A stretch of 64,000 nucleotides of DNA from HK1 sp965202875 (lineage in GTDB: Bacteria > Pseudomonadota > Gammaproteobacteria > HK1): NCBI GenBank assembly GCA_965202875.1, contig OZ241870.1:4278001-4342000 (forward strand), in the 5' to 3' direction. Of the stretch, positions 28,501-36,773 are shown piece by piece (position 1 is the first letter of the stretch; every line of letters begins with the position of its first letter). A model generated the notes under the pieces. It made no database searches. It saw only the letters and a list, made by a program, of their open reading frames with translations, and was not told where the DNA came from. The position numbers and the translations under genes were made by a program.

Positions 28501-29231
28501 TCGCCGCCCGCCGTGATGGCGCCGCTGTTGGTGAGCATGGTGGTGCCTGCGGCGTTGCCGATACGGATGCCCCTTACCCCGGCGTAGATCCTTGCCGCGC
28601 TGGTGACGGAGACGGCGCCGGGGACGTCGACGACTTCGATGCCGGTGTTGCTCATCCTGGTGGTCGCCGTCCCGATGGTCACGCCGCTCTTGACGTCCAC
28701 CGTTACCGTGGAGCCGTTCGCGGCGAGCGGCGAGACGAGGATGCCGTGATTGCGATACCAGGCGTTGGCCTCCGGGCTGCTACCCTGCACGATGGCGACG
28801 GCGCCCGTGCTGCCGACCGTGAGGGCGATGTTGCGGGTTTCGGTCGCGTGGGCGCTGGTGCGGATGCTGATGCCGTTGTCCAGGCCGTTCCACGCGGTCG
28901 TGGATGCCGTGATCGTCGCCGTGGTCGCCGTGCCCGGGACGGTGAGCGTGACGCCGCTCATCTGATTCCAATAGGAGATGCCGTTGGCGTAGGCCGCGTT
29001 CGGGCAGTTCGCGACGCCGTTCGCAAGCGCCCCGCAATTGGCGTTGGTCTGCGCCTGCGCCGCGCCCGGCGCGAGAAGCAGGGCGGCGGCCAGGGCCAGC
29101 CCGCCCGCGAGCACCGCGGCGCCCGGCGCGCCGGAGGCGAAGGTTCCGCTCTCGCCACGTCCTTCGCCTTGGCTTCGAGAGGACGGGGCGGAGACAGGGA
29201 CGTGTGGCCTGTGTTGTGTGTCGGCGCTCAT
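22584..29231 (-). CDS. Giant type V autotransporter 2 with internal repeats
   Basis: The start at ATG 29231 is chosen because GGGGAGGGG lies about seven nt upstream; the frame stays open another 37 codons. The 2215-residue protein has a signal peptide near residues 31-60 (hydrophobic core, ending GAAQA), then a long beta-helix passenger. The passenger is built of units containing YVAPxNxGL, TGGSxxSKWE, NHEAGSVEVRV, TLTSTHGHGI and GTGATGSVTVTNSG. Consecutive units near 25.4-27.4 kb are almost identical. The C-terminal 280 residues form a barrel ending VELNLRL, with Leu rather than Phe last. It shares signal peptide, N-terminal CGAL...YW region, helical insert and barrel with autotransporter 1. 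At the site of that gene's poly-G it has a stable GEGRGE coding stretch. A surface adhesin or protective role is inferred. Confidence 0.9.
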   Translation of the reverse strand: MSADTQHRPHVPVSAPSSRSQGEGRGESGTFASGAPGAAVLAGGLALAAALLLAPGAAQAQTNANCGALANGVANCPNAAYANGISYWNQMSGVTLTVPGTATTATITASTTAWNGLDNGISIRTSAHATETRNIALTVGSTGAVAIVQGSSPEANAWYRNHGILVSPLAANGSTVTVDVKSGVTIGTATTRMSNTGIEVVDVPGAVSVTSAARIYAGVRGIRIGNAAGTTMLTNSGAITAGGDGIYVRSWSSAGAITVTNSGAIASAAHGIYVSDEGSAGATTVTNSGAITTDGGDGIFARTAGQDAAGANAGVSIAHSAGAIRSADRRGIKAHVGTSRQEADTMHADYVAPENEGLARVAVTGGSVRSKWDAIEAINFEAGSVEVRVSSGVTLTSTDGHGIRALLADVGNTSGTIIVTNAGTIAAGTTMMTARDGITVSRTAGSGAVAVENSGAIEASGHGISAVAGGAGGTVSVTNRGGIEAGGDGIHAVAWGAGGAVSVTNSGPIGKADEKVSRGMFVSHAGAGASGDVTVRNSGAITAEEGGILAQTINKDAEGANAGVTVTHSAGAIATEDLEGIRAYVGEPRQESDADHDDYVAPKNAGLAKVEVTGGSVRSKWEAIEAINFEAGSVEVRVSEEVTLTSTHGHGVWVRLADAGNASGTITVTNAGTISAAGADRHGIVANRDAGSGAVSITNSGTVTAGGDGIFAVAMGVDGAMTITNRGAIGKADAQVFRGIFVAHDGTGATGSVTVTNSGSIAAKDYGIFAVDRGAGGAMTIANSGAITAGRDGIFARTTGKDAEGANAGVTVTHSAGAIASADGRGIKVHVGEARQETDTGHDDYVAPRNKGLLKVEVTGGSIRSKWEPIEAYNHEAGSVEVRVASGVTLTSTHGHGIWGGLTDAGNASGTITIDNAGTIRVPKSGITFALGGGSGDVTVTNSGALEVRGDGIFAVARAAVTGDISITNRGAIGKADAQVFRGIFVAHDGTGATGSVTVTNSGAITAVRDGIFARTTGKDAEGANAGVTVTHSAGAIASADGRGIKVHVGEARQETDTGHDDYVAPRNRGLLKVEVTGGSIDSKWEPIEAYNHEAGSVEVRVASGVTLTSTHGHGIWGGLTDAGNASGTITVTNAGTIRAPKSGITFALGGGSGDVTVTNRGALEVEGDGIFAVARAAVTGDISITNRGAIGKADARVRHGIFASHDGTGATGAVTVANSGDVMATKRGILAQTKFLDAEGANDGVTVTHSAGTIDVTDDGRVDSDKQGIVARVGNWRQERDSSHADYVAPKNTGAVKINVTGGTIAAKGSAVEGANYEAGGVEINVARGVTLSSTHEHAIEADLRDVGNAGGTIAVTQAGTISASGDGISAKVTRRDAATADRVIDIVWTGTFTALEEKRGSPPNVARAVEAAQGRQAVEELGDLLRFARGSAGIDAGVMKWQTFMRPVSEGDDPGAFADKAAQDALFAADADAATKARAAAIVARFKSVLENEAPGTIPGADAIDADNNGSYSDTEIEEYLSEDDDARRTLLRNVLTQSFTEHEKAVFEAVLTDGDVEAALAAAPAGYGDAWKTGVRALRAHHNTGDIRIAMNGGSITSSGDGIRAFFGRTHDDNGAIRIDVAEGASVTGGMAGIYAENAGHGLRIEKKYTLPAVQEENEDKGPDDLVTFPKHHNQVVKVDGTVTGGTDAAVHLAGGGALIVGETGKLVAGSSGRAVLVNHPGPAAVYIDGEATGGESPTDSPAPAAAVHLTGGGSVTVGLNGSVKANGADSAIRGDNEPTVIYIDGEATGDEGATAAVHLTGGGSVTVGLNGSVKANGADSAIRGDNEPTEVVVLIDSSVGDLTQGSAREILLARVQGGIVGDGIEEVTIAEVRDGVTTGHMKEDLPVDGDGNVIFDELPPDAFRCDKAVDRRCRLYEALPSVLLVMNDLPSYAERTSAARDGNGGWARVEAAFGKWQAARATSPGKLAYDHRRTVGRAGFDLIAGESGRIGGSLHVLGGKAEMSGVGEATLNGAGAGISATWLPDLPVPGDLYVDAQAGMTRYDVALDSTRHGRLVKDADATGYAVGVEAGNRMALGEGLMVTPRAGLAWSKVDLKGFMDMVGSRAQVSMKDARSTKGRLGVTMERAAGPEESPGRVFGSLDVEHEFSDETEVVVSGNKLGTKLRKTAVRVGLGGVFSLGEDVSLRASANYTTSGGNTNEYGGRVELNLRL
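25405..27400. repeat. Near-identical tandem units (~654 bp) in autotransporter 2
   Basis: The same sequence recurs with a 654-bp period, for example starting at about 25405, 26059 and 26713. The second and third copies are almost identical over hundreds of bases, and a diverged unit follows near 27.4 kb. Each unit is 218 codons, so unequal crossing-over would add or remove passenger length in frame. Two runs of nine C (25776-25784 and 26430-26438) sit at equivalent places in adjacent units. Confidence 0.85.
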
Positions 29232-29379
29232 GGCCGACCCCTCCCCGCCGGACCAAATCCAGCGTCCGGCTTTCGGACCCGGAGACCCTGATGCATGTGG
29301 GTCCAAGAAACAATGCACTGACTCTCGATACCTTGGGGACACTTTTGATGCTCCTTAGCACTATGAAAGGATCGACCCA

Positions 29380-29408
29380 ACCTTACTACAACATCGACTG
29401 AGTTTCAA
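29380..29408 (-). promoter_or_regulatory. Possible promoter of autotransporter 2
   Basis: On the minus strand, TTGAAA (29408-29403), a 17-bp spacer and TAAGGT (29385-29380) lie about 150 nt upstream of the start. This is the only feature I see in the 328-bp gap between the autotransporter start and the uvrA stop. Confidence 0.35.
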
Positions 29409-29559
29409 AACACAAGACTGTCAGCACCCGTGATCCCGGATTATCCACTCAAGGCGAAAGGCTGGATTCGTCATGAAATCAACGAGTTGGGTACACTCCA
29501 TTCAGCATCCTCCGATCCACCATGAACAAGACGGGAGTACCGCTCGTCCTTTCCGATGC

Positions 29560-32490
29560 TCAGCCCGCCTTCCGGCGCCTGGCGGGGCCGTCTGCACCGC
29601 ATCCGGCAGCATCGCCCGTGTTGCGCCCCGCGGCGGCGCCCGCCTCGCGCGCAACATCCAGCACCGGCGAGGCGTTCAGCACCGCGCGCAGATGGCAACC
29701 GGTATGGGAACACGGGGACGCCGCCACCGTCTCCGGCGTACCGGCCACCACGATCCGCCCGCCCCGGTCGCCGCCCTCGGGCCCCAGGTCCACGATCCAG
29801 TCCGCAGTCTTCACCACTTCGAGGTTGTGTTCGATGACCACCACGGTGTTGCCGTGGTCGCGCAACCGGTGGAGCACGCGGAGCAACTGCTCGACGTCGT
29901 GGAAATGCAGTCCCGTGGTCGGCTCGTCGAGGATGTAGAGGGTGCGGCCGGTGTCGCGTTTGGAGAGCTCGCGGGAGAGCTTCACCCGCTGCGCCTCCCC
30001 GCCCGAGAGGGTGGTCGCGCGCTGGCCGAGGCGGATGTACGACAGGCCCACGTCGATCAGCGTCTGGAGCTTGCGGGCGATCGCGGGGACCGCGTCGAAG
30101 AACCCCCGCGCCTCCTCGACGCTCATCTCCAGCACCTCGTGGATGGTCCGGCCCTTGTAGCGGACGTCGAGGGTCTCGCGGTTGAACCGCTTCCCCGCGC
30201 ACACGTCGCAGGGCACGTAGACGTCGGGCAGGAAATGCATCTCCACCTTGACGACCCCGTCGCCGCTGCACGCCTCGCAGCGCCCGCCGCGCACGTTGAA
30301 GCTGAAGCGTCCGGGGCCGTAGCCGCGCGAGCGCGCCTCGGGGGTCGCCGCGAAGAGATCGCGGATCGGGGTGAACAGCCCCGTGTAGGTGGCGGGGTTG
30401 GAGCGGGGGGTGCGCCCGATGGGGCTCTGGTCGATGTCCACGATTCGATCGACCCGCTCCAGTCCCTCGATCCGATCGACCGGCGCCGCCTCGGCGGCGG
30501 CGTCGTTGAGCGCGCGCGCCGCGGCACGGTAGAGGGTGTCGTTGACGAGGGTGGACTTCCCCGACCCGGACACTCCCGTGACGCACGTCATCAGGCCGGC
30601 CGGGATCTCGACGTCGACGTTCGCGAGGTTGTTTCCGCGCGCTCCGACGACCCGGATCAGGCGCTGGGGATCGAAACGGGTCCGCGCGCGGGGCACCTCG
30701 ATCGCGCGCCGGCGCGAGAGGTACTGCCCGGTCAGGGACGCCGCGTTCGCCGCGATCGCGCCGGGCGGCCCCTCTGCGACCACACAGCCCCCGTGCAGGC
30801 CGGCGCCCGGCCCCATGTCGATGACGTGGTCGGCGCTGTTGATCGCTTCCTCGTCGTGCTCGACCACGATGACGGTGTTTCCGACGTCGCGCAGGCGTAC
30901 CAGGGTGTCGATCAGGCGGCGGTTGTCGCGCTGATGCAGCCCGATCGAGGGCTCGTCGAGGACGTACATCACCCCGACGAGCCCTGCCCCGATCTGGCTC
31001 GCGAGCCGGATCCGCTGCGCCTCCCCGCCGGAGAGGGTCTCGGCGGCGCGGTCGAGCGAGAGGTAGTCGAGCCCCACGTCGACGAGGAACTGCAGCCTCT
31101 GCGCGATCTCCCGGAGGATCCGGCTCGCGATCTTCGCCTTCGCCCCGCTGAGATAGAGCTCCCCGAAGAAATCCCGCGCCGCGCGGATCGGCAGCGCGGC
31201 GAGGGCGGGGAGGGTCTCGTCGGCGACGAAGACGTTGCGCGCGGCCCGGTTGAGCCGGGCGCCGCCGCAGGCGTCGCAGGCGCGGGTGCCGAGGTACTTC
31301 GCGAGCTCGTCGCGGACCACGTTCGATTCCGTCTCCCGGTACCGGCGTTCCATGTTGGGGATCACGCCCTCGAAGGGGTGCTCGCGGACGTGGCTCCTGC
31401 GCCGCTCGTGGTGGAAGGTGAAGCGGATGACCTCGGAGCCGCTGCCGTGGAGGACGGCCTTGCGTACCGGCGCGGGCAGCTTGGAGAAGGGGGTGTCGAG
31501 GTCGAAGCCGTAGTGCGCGGCGAGCGACTGGAGCATCTGGAAGTAGTAGGCGTTGCGCCGATCCCAGCCGCGGACCGCGCCGCCGGGCAGGCTCAGCTCC
31601 GGGTGGGCGACGATCCGGGCCGGATCGAAGAAGGTGCGCACCCCGAGCCCGTCACACTGCCCGCACGCCCCGGCGGGGTTGTTGAACGAGAAGATCCGCG
31701 GCTCGAGCTCCGGGATCGCATAGCCGCAGACGTGGCATGCGAAGCGGGCCGAGAACACCGTGTCGCCGCCCCCGCCGTCCATCGGGGCGACCACGGCGCG
31801 GCCGTCGGAGAGGGCGAGCGCGGTCTCGAGCGATTCGGCGAGGCGGAGCGCCAGATCGTCGCGGACCCGGAAACGATCGACCACCACTTCGATCGAATGC
31901 CGGCGCTTCGGATCGAGCGCGATCGGCTCGTCGAGCTCGTGCAGCACGCCGTCGATCCGGGCCCGCACGAAGCCCTGCGACCTCAGGCCCTCGACGATCT
32001 GCACGTGCTCGCCCTTGCGGTCGTCGACGATCGGGGCGAGCAGCATGAGGCGCTCGCCGCGCTCGCGCGCCATGACCGTATCGACCATCTGGCTCACGGT
32101 CTGCGCATCGAGCGCGACCCCGTGGTCGGGGCAGCGCGGCTCGCCGGCACGCGCGAAGAGGAGCCTCAGGTAGTCGTGGATCTCGGTGATGGTCCCGACC
32201 GTGGAGCGCGGGTTGTGCGAAGTCGATTTCTGCTCGATGGAGATCGCGGGCGACAGCCCCTCGATGTGCTCGACGTCCGGCTTTTCCATCACCGAGAGGA
32301 ACTGGCGCGCGTAGGCGGAGAGGGACTCGACGTAGCGCCGTTGCCCCTCGGCGTAGATGGTGTCGAACGCGAGCGAGGACTTGCCCGATCCCGAGAGTCC
32401 GGTGATCACCACCAGCCGGTCGCGGGGGACGTCGACGTCGATGGCTTTGAGGTTGTGTGTCCGGGCGCCACGGATGCGGATGGAGTCCAT
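29560..32490 (-). CDS. uvrA: Excinuclease ABC subunit A, UvrA
   Basis: UvrA finds DNA damage and loads UvrB in nucleotide excision repair. From ATG 32490 (GGGAG just upstream) it has 976 residues, close to the usual 940-1000. It carries both ABC ATPase modules: GLSGSGKSS near the N-terminus with LSGGEAQRIRLASQIG, and GVSGSGKSTL with LSGGEAQRVKLSRELS in the second half. Zinc-binding Cys pairs appear as CHVCGY/CGQCDG and CEACSGDG/CDVCAGKR, and CDACGGARLN is also typical. The gene begins 31 nt after bepA on the same strand and may be co-transcribed with it. Its C-terminus has an Arg/Pro/Ala-rich tail of about 40 residues that varies between species. Confidence 0.98.
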   Translation of the reverse strand: MDSIRIRGARTHNLKAIDVDVPRDRLVVITGLSGSGKSSLAFDTIYAEGQRRYVESLSAYARQFLSVMEKPDVEHIEGLSPAISIEQKSTSHNPRSTVGTITEIHDYLRLLFARAGEPRCPDHGVALDAQTVSQMVDTVMARERGERLMLLAPIVDDRKGEHVQIVEGLRSQGFVRARIDGVLHELDEPIALDPKRRHSIEVVVDRFRVRDDLALRLAESLETALALSDGRAVVAPMDGGGGDTVFSARFACHVCGYAIPELEPRIFSFNNPAGACGQCDGLGVRTFFDPARIVAHPELSLPGGAVRGWDRRNAYYFQMLQSLAAHYGFDLDTPFSKLPAPVRKAVLHGSGSEVIRFTFHHERRRSHVREHPFEGVIPNMERRYRETESNVVRDELAKYLGTRACDACGGARLNRAARNVFVADETLPALAALPIRAARDFFGELYLSGAKAKIASRILREIAQRLQFLVDVGLDYLSLDRAAETLSGGEAQRIRLASQIGAGLVGVMYVLDEPSIGLHQRDNRRLIDTLVRLRDVGNTVIVVEHDEEAINSADHVIDMGPGAGLHGGCVVAEGPPGAIAANAASLTGQYLSRRRAIEVPRARTRFDPQRLIRVVGARGNNLANVDVEIPAGLMTCVTGVSGSGKSTLVNDTLYRAAARALNDAAAEAAPVDRIEGLERVDRIVDIDQSPIGRTPRSNPATYTGLFTPIRDLFAATPEARSRGYGPGRFSFNVRGGRCEACSGDGVVKVEMHFLPDVYVPCDVCAGKRFNRETLDVRYKGRTIHEVLEMSVEEARGFFDAVPAIARKLQTLIDVGLSYIRLGQRATTLSGGEAQRVKLSRELSKRDTGRTLYILDEPTTGLHFHDVEQLLRVLHRLRDHGNTVVVIEHNLEVVKTADWIVDLGPEGGDRGGRIVVAGTPETVAASPCSHTGCHLRAVLNASPVLDVAREAGAAAGRNTGDAAGCGADGPARRRKAG

Positions 32491-32521
32491 CGACGGCTCC
32501 CGGCGGCCGGCGTGCCGGTCG

Positions 32522-34051
32522 TCAGCGTCTCGCTTGCCGTAGCGCACGTTCTGCCTCCAGCTCCTTGAGACGGGCCTCGATGCGCGCGGTACGGTAGAAG
32601 TCCCGATCCAGGACCCGGCCCGCGAGCTGAAGCTGGCGGATCGCCTGATCGAGCCGGCCGGAAAGGTAGTGGTGCTCGGCGAGATCGAGCCGGCTGTCGA
32701 TCGTTCGTCCGAGCTTCTCGTACGCCTCGGCCCGTAGCCGGTACATCTCGGAATCGATCGCGTGCAGCCGCCCGTACTCGTCGATGAGCTTCAGGACGTC
32801 GTGCGGCCGGCCGGTGCCGTTGAGCGCCACGGCGTAGCCGCGCACGAGGATCGTGGCGTCGGGGTACAGGTCGAGCCCCTCCGAGTACAGCGCGAGCGCC
32901 CGCTCCAGGTGTCCCATGCGAAGCGCGCTGCCCGCGAGCTCGGCCCGGAACGCCAAGTTGTCCGGGCGCGATTCGACCAGGAGTTCAAGCGCCGCGTACG
33001 CGTCCTCCTCCCGGCCGAGCCTGATGTTCGCAAGCGCCTGTGCGAAAGCGTTGGCGGTGGCGCTCTGGACGTGACCGGTCGCCCGTTCGGCGACGAGCCG
33101 CTCCAGCTCGCGTTGCGGGTCGCCGGCGATGCGTACCCGCAGCTTGGCCCGGACGAGGTAGTACGATTCGGAGCTTTCGTGCTGCCTGTACGGGAGCCGT
33201 TCGGCGCGATCGCGGGCCTCCGCGATGCGGTCCGTGGTCACGGGGTGCGTGGAGAGGAACTCGGGAGGGCGCCGGGAGTAGCGCGAGGCGCTCTGCAGCT
33301 TCTCGAAGAACCCCGCCATGTCCCCGGGATCGAATCCGGCCGCGGCGAGCATCCGGATGCCGACCCGATCGGCCTCCATCTCGTTGCGCCGGGTGAAGTT
33401 GATCTGCCTCTGCGCCGTCGAGCCGATCACCGCCGCCGCCGTCGCCTGGCCGGCGTCCACGTTCCGGGTGCCGATGAGGACGGCCGCGAGGATCCCGGCC
33501 AGCACCGGAAGGTTCGTGCGGTCGGCGTCCGCGACGGCCTGGGCGATGTGGCGTTGGGTGACGTGGGCGATTTCGTGAGCGAGGACGGACGCGAGCTCGC
33601 TCTCGGTGCGGGTCGCCAGTATCAGGCCGGAATTGACGCCGACGAAGCCGCCCGGCGCCGCAAAGGCGTTCACCGATTCGTCCTCGACCACGAAGAACGT
33701 GAAGCCGGGGTTCCGGCTGCCGGAGGCCGCGGCGAGCCGGTACCCGAGCGCCTGCACGTACTGTTCGACCTGGGGGTCTCCGACGATGGTCAACCTGGAG
33801 CGGACCTCGCGCATGAACGCTTCCCCGAGGGCACGCTCATCGGCCGGGGAGAGCGTCTGCTCCGAGGCATCGCCAAAGTCGGGAAGCCGTACCTGTGCGA
33901 CCGATCCGCCCGAAAGACAGAGGCCAGCGATCACCGCGAGGACCCTCAGGCAGGCCCGGACCGCCGCGCGGCGGTGTGCTCCGGTGCCGGCGGCGCGACG
34001 TCTCCTGCCGGTGCTGGACCGGCTCCCGTGCATCGTCATTGATTTTTGCAT
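32522..34051 (-). CDS. bepA: BepA-like periplasmic M48 metalloprotease with TPR region
   Basis: BepA/YfgC proteins help assemble outer-membrane proteins such as LptD and degrade misassembled ones. From ATG 34051 the protein has 509 residues: a basic N-terminus, a signal peptide near residues 34-52 (LRVLAVIAGLCLSGGSVAQ), and an M48 domain with HEIAH (159-163) and third zinc ligand in EMEADRVG (about 226). STHPVTTDRIAEARDRAE follows, and the last 200 residues contain TPR-like repeats. Several start codons are possible within 50 nt (TTG 34087, ATG 34051, ATG 34036), and none has a good ribosome-binding site. A protein of this class fits an organism with huge outer-membrane barrels next door. uvrA follows at 31 nt. 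Confidence 0.9.
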   Translation of the reverse strand: MQKSMTMHGSRSSTGRRRRAAGTGAHRRAAVRACLRVLAVIAGLCLSGGSVAQVRLPDFGDASEQTLSPADERALGEAFMREVRSRLTIVGDPQVEQYVQALGYRLAAASGSRNPGFTFFVVEDESVNAFAAPGGFVGVNSGLILATRTESELASVLAHEIAHVTQRHIAQAVADADRTNLPVLAGILAAVLIGTRNVDAGQATAAAVIGSTAQRQINFTRRNEMEADRVGIRMLAAAGFDPGDMAGFFEKLQSASRYSRRPPEFLSTHPVTTDRIAEARDRAERLPYRQHESSESYYLVRAKLRVRIAGDPQRELERLVAERATGHVQSATANAFAQALANIRLGREEDAYAALELLVESRPDNLAFRAELAGSALRMGHLERALALYSEGLDLYPDATILVRGYAVALNGTGRPHDVLKLIDEYGRLHAIDSEMYRLRAEAYEKLGRTIDSRLDLAEHHYLSGRLDQAIRQLQLAGRVLDRDFYRTARIEARLKELEAERALRQARR

Positions 34052-34580
34052 GGCAAGCACTGACCGTTCCGCGCGCCCCGGGTTCAATCCGGCGTCACAC
34101 CGCCGCCACGCGAGCGTCTGTTCCGGTCAGTATAGTCCCGAAGGCGGCCGGATACCGCGTGCGCCCGCCAAGGGTCCAGGACCGTTTTTTTTCGCCGCTG
34201 GACTCGGAGCGGATCTCCGGGGGGGCTGGAACTGCCGTGGCGAGGACGGCGGGGGCCGTTTCCCGGACAGAGGAAGCCGGAATCCCGACGGCGAAGATGG
34301 GCCGGCCGGTGGTGCGACGAAACAAGCCGCCTTGGCCCGGGGTCGGATGCGCCGATCATCGGCGGCTCCTTGACGGGGCGGTCGTCCTCGGGGCGATGGC
34401 GTGCAGGAGCAGGCCGACGTTCACCCGTATCGCCCGGCATCGGGCTCGCCGTCCGCTTCCGTTCCGGCGGGATGCGACGCGGACGTTCGGCCGGCCCCGG
34501 GCCGCACGCGGGCGGGCGTCACGGAAATCGTGGCATGATCGGGGCCGACTCAGCGAAGGGGAAGACGAGGGAAAACGAGG
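34052..34580. other. Divergent intergenic region between bepA and pfp
   Basis: This 529-bp gap separates two genes read outward, so it must hold both promoters. I see no convincing coding frame. A run of eight T (about 34186-34193) follows a weak ggtcc/ggacc pairing that is too tight to be a good hairpin. Confidence 0.5.
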
Positions 34581-35849
34581 ATGCCCAGGAACGCCTTCTA
34601 CGCCCAGTCGGGCGGCGTGACCGCCGTGATCAACGCCACCGCGGCCGGAGTGATCGAGACCGCGCGGCTGCATCCGGACCGGATCGGCAGGGTGCTCGCG
34701 GGCCGCAACGGCATCATCGGCGCGTTGACCGAGGACCTCATCGACACCAGCCGGGAGAGCGCGGCATCGATCGCCGCCCTCAAGCACACGCCGTCCGGGG
34801 CGTTCGGCTCGTGCCGCTACAAGCTCAAGGGGCTCGACGAGAACCGCGCCGAGTACGAACGGCTCATCGAGGTCTTTCGCGCCCACGACGTCGGGTACTT
34901 CTTCTACAACGGCGGCGGGGACTCGTCCGACACCGCGTTCAAGGTGTCGCAGCTCGGGGAAGCGCTCGGCTATCCGATCGTCGCGGTCGGGATCCCGAAG
35001 ACGGTCGACAACGACCTGCCGATCACCGACAACTGCCCCGGATTCGGCTCGGTGGCGAAGTACGTCGCGGTCTCCATCCGGGAGGCGTCGTTCGACGTGG
35101 CGTCGATGGCCCTCACCTCGACCAAGGTCTTCGTCCTGGAGGTGATGGGCCGCCACGCCGGGTGGATCGCGGCGGCCGGCGGCCTGGCCGCGGAGCGCGA
35201 GGGCGATCCGCCGCAGGTCATCCTGTTCCCCGAGATCCCGTTCGACGAGGATGCGTTCATCGAGAAGGTGCGGGCATCGGTGGAGAAGGACGGCTTCTGC
35301 TCGGTGGTCGTCTCCGAGGGGGTCCGCAACCGGGACGGGCGCTTCCTCTCCGAGGCCGGCACCAGCGATGCGTTCGGCCATGCGCAGCTCGGGGGGGTCG
35401 CGCCGGTGATCGCGAACCTCGTCAGGGAGAGGCTCGGGTACAAGTACCACTGGGCGGTGGCGGATTATCTTCAGCGCGCGGCGCGGCACATCGCCTCGCA
35501 GACCGACCTCGATCAGGCGTATGCCCTCGGCAAGGCGGCGGTGGAGGTCGCGCTCGCGGGCAGGAACGGCGTCATGCCGGTGCTGGTGCGCACCGGCGAC
35601 GATCCCTATGCGTGGGAGGTCGGCGAGGCCTCGCTGTCCGAAGTCGCGAACGTGGAGAAGAAGGTCCCTCGCGAGTACGTCACCGAGGACGGGTTCGGGA
35701 TCACCGAGGCGTGCCGGCGCTACCTCGCGCCGCTCATCCAGGGCGAAGCCTATCCCCCGTACCGGGACGGACTCCCGGACTACGCCGTCCTCGACAACCC
35801 CCCGGTCCCGAAGAAGCTGGATACGCGGTTCGAGGTGAAACAGCGGTGA
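34581..35849 (+). CDS. pfp: Phosphofructokinase, probably pyrophosphate-dependent
   Basis: The enzyme phosphorylates fructose 6-phosphate in glycolysis. The 422-residue protein starts at ATG 34581 after GAGGGAAAACGAGG. It keeps the PFK landmarks AQSGGVTAVINAT (N-terminal phosphate-binding loop), NGGGDSSDTA (110-119), GIPKTVDNDLP (137-147) and EVMGRHAGWIAA. At the two positions that separate donor types (E. coli Gly104 and Gly124) it has Asp114 and Lys140, the combination associated with pyrophosphate as phosphoryl donor. Such enzymes are reversible and common in proteobacteria that lack ATP-PFK. The gene is alone on the plus strand, diverging from bepA. Confidence 0.9.
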   Translation: MPRNAFYAQSGGVTAVINATAAGVIETARLHPDRIGRVLAGRNGIIGALTEDLIDTSRESAASIAALKHTPSGAFGSCRYKLKGLDENRAEYERLIEVFRAHDVGYFFYNGGGDSSDTAFKVSQLGEALGYPIVAVGIPKTVDNDLPITDNCPGFGSVAKYVAVSIREASFDVASMALTSTKVFVLEVMGRHAGWIAAAGGLAAEREGDPPQVILFPEIPFDEDAFIEKVRASVEKDGFCSVVVSEGVRNRDGRFLSEAGTSDAFGHAQLGGVAPVIANLVRERLGYKYHWAVADYLQRAARHIASQTDLDQAYALGKAAVEVALAGRNGVMPVLVRTGDDPYAWEVGEASLSEVANVEKKVPREYVTEDGFGITEACRRYLAPLIQGEAYPPYRDGLPDYAVLDNPPVPKKLDTRFEVKQR

Positions 35850-36001
35850 ACACCATCGTCTGCGCGAAGCCGGCTTCGTTCAGTTCGCCGAGCAAGCGCG
35901 ACGAGGTCGCCGTCGTCGGGGGTGTATTTGCGCTTCCAGGCGCGGTCGGCGAGCATGGGGTCAGCCAACCGTCGGATAAATCAAAGCCCAGCCCAAAGAC
36001 T

Positions 36002-36050
36002 CGTCATTCCTCGTCATCCCCGCGAAAGCGGGGAGAAAGCGGGAATGACG
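36002..36050. repeat. Nested inverted repeat (cgtcattcc...ggaatgacg)
   Basis: Outer arms cgtcattcc (36002-36010) and ggaatgacg (36042-36050) enclose an inner stem cccgc-gaaa-gcggg. It belongs to the same dispersed family as the hairpin at 22374-22393, is intergenic downstream of pfp, and could also end its transcript. Confidence 0.6.
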
Positions 36051-36108
36051 GCCTGTGCCCGCGATTGTCCCCGCGTATGTGGGTGAAAACATCGGGCGAC
36101 CGACAGGG

Positions 36109-36770
36109 TCAGCCCCCGCCGTCGCGCCACAGCTTGAGCTGCTCGGGCTCGTCGATCCGGTTCCCGCAGGCGAGACGGTAGAGGTAGTAGAGCGCCTCGA
36201 AGTCGCTGGCCGCCGCCCCGGCCTCGCCCCCCTCTTTCGACGCCCGTGAACACCCCGGCGGGCGGCAGCACTTCCAGCACCGCTTCGAGCGCCGCGTCGA
36301 AGCGCGGGTCCCGGTCCGCCTGCGTCTCTGCGAGCAGGTCGCGGGCGGCCTGGAGGGAGCGGCGGCTTGTTCCTGTGCGGCTCCGCTTTGACCGACGCGG
36401 TCGCGAGGGGCGTGGGCGGTGGCTTGGACCGGCTCGGCTTCTTTTCGGCAAGCCGCGCCCGGACCTCGGCGCCGTTGTCGTCCTCGGGCCGCGGCGCCCG
36501 GTAGCCGCGTACCCACTTCTCGCGGACCCGCCCCGTCTTCATCCGGACCTCGACCCGCTCCTTGTAGACGACGGCGAAAAGCTGCTCGCCCATCCTCCCC
36601 GCTTGCGCCTGCGCCTTGATCGCGTCCCCGTCGATGACCCGCCCGCAGTCCATGAACGGGATTGCACGGGCACGTGTCGGTCCGGGTAAACGCGGCTTGC
36701 TGCGGTAGATCGCACGGGCCGCATCGTCGAGTACGAACGGACGTGACGGGCGGGACCGCAGGCCGATGCG
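36109..36770 (-). pseudogene. DUF1156-type methylase remnant, deleted and frameshifted
   Basis: Read on the minus strand, three pieces in different frames follow the order of the C-terminal half of large DUF1156 (anti-phage-associated adenine methylase-like) proteins. They are VLDDAARAIYRSKPR and IPFMDCGRVIDGDAIKAQA, KTGRVREKWVRGYRAPRPED; then SLQAARDLLAETQADRDPRF and LEVLPPAGVFTGVE; then SDFEALYYLYRLACGNRIDE and PEQLKLWRDG. At least two frameshifts and a deletion after RARLAEKKP separate them, and the catalytic methylase domain is absent. This is a decayed defence gene. The family name is from memory of the motif order. Confidence 0.6.
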
Positions 36771-36773
36771 GCG

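Noticed and set aside
24147..29291. 1714-codon plus-strand frame
   Set aside because: Antisense of autotransporter 2, repeating with its 654-bp units and lacking any domain.
29473..32568. 1031-codon plus-strand frame
   Set aside because: Antisense of uvrA, whose ATPase and zinc motifs are unambiguous on the other strand.
36064..36092. Sequence similar to a type I-E CRISPR repeat (ccccgcgtatgtgggtgaaaac)
   Set aside because: Only one degenerate copy, no second repeat at spacer distance and no cas gene nearby.
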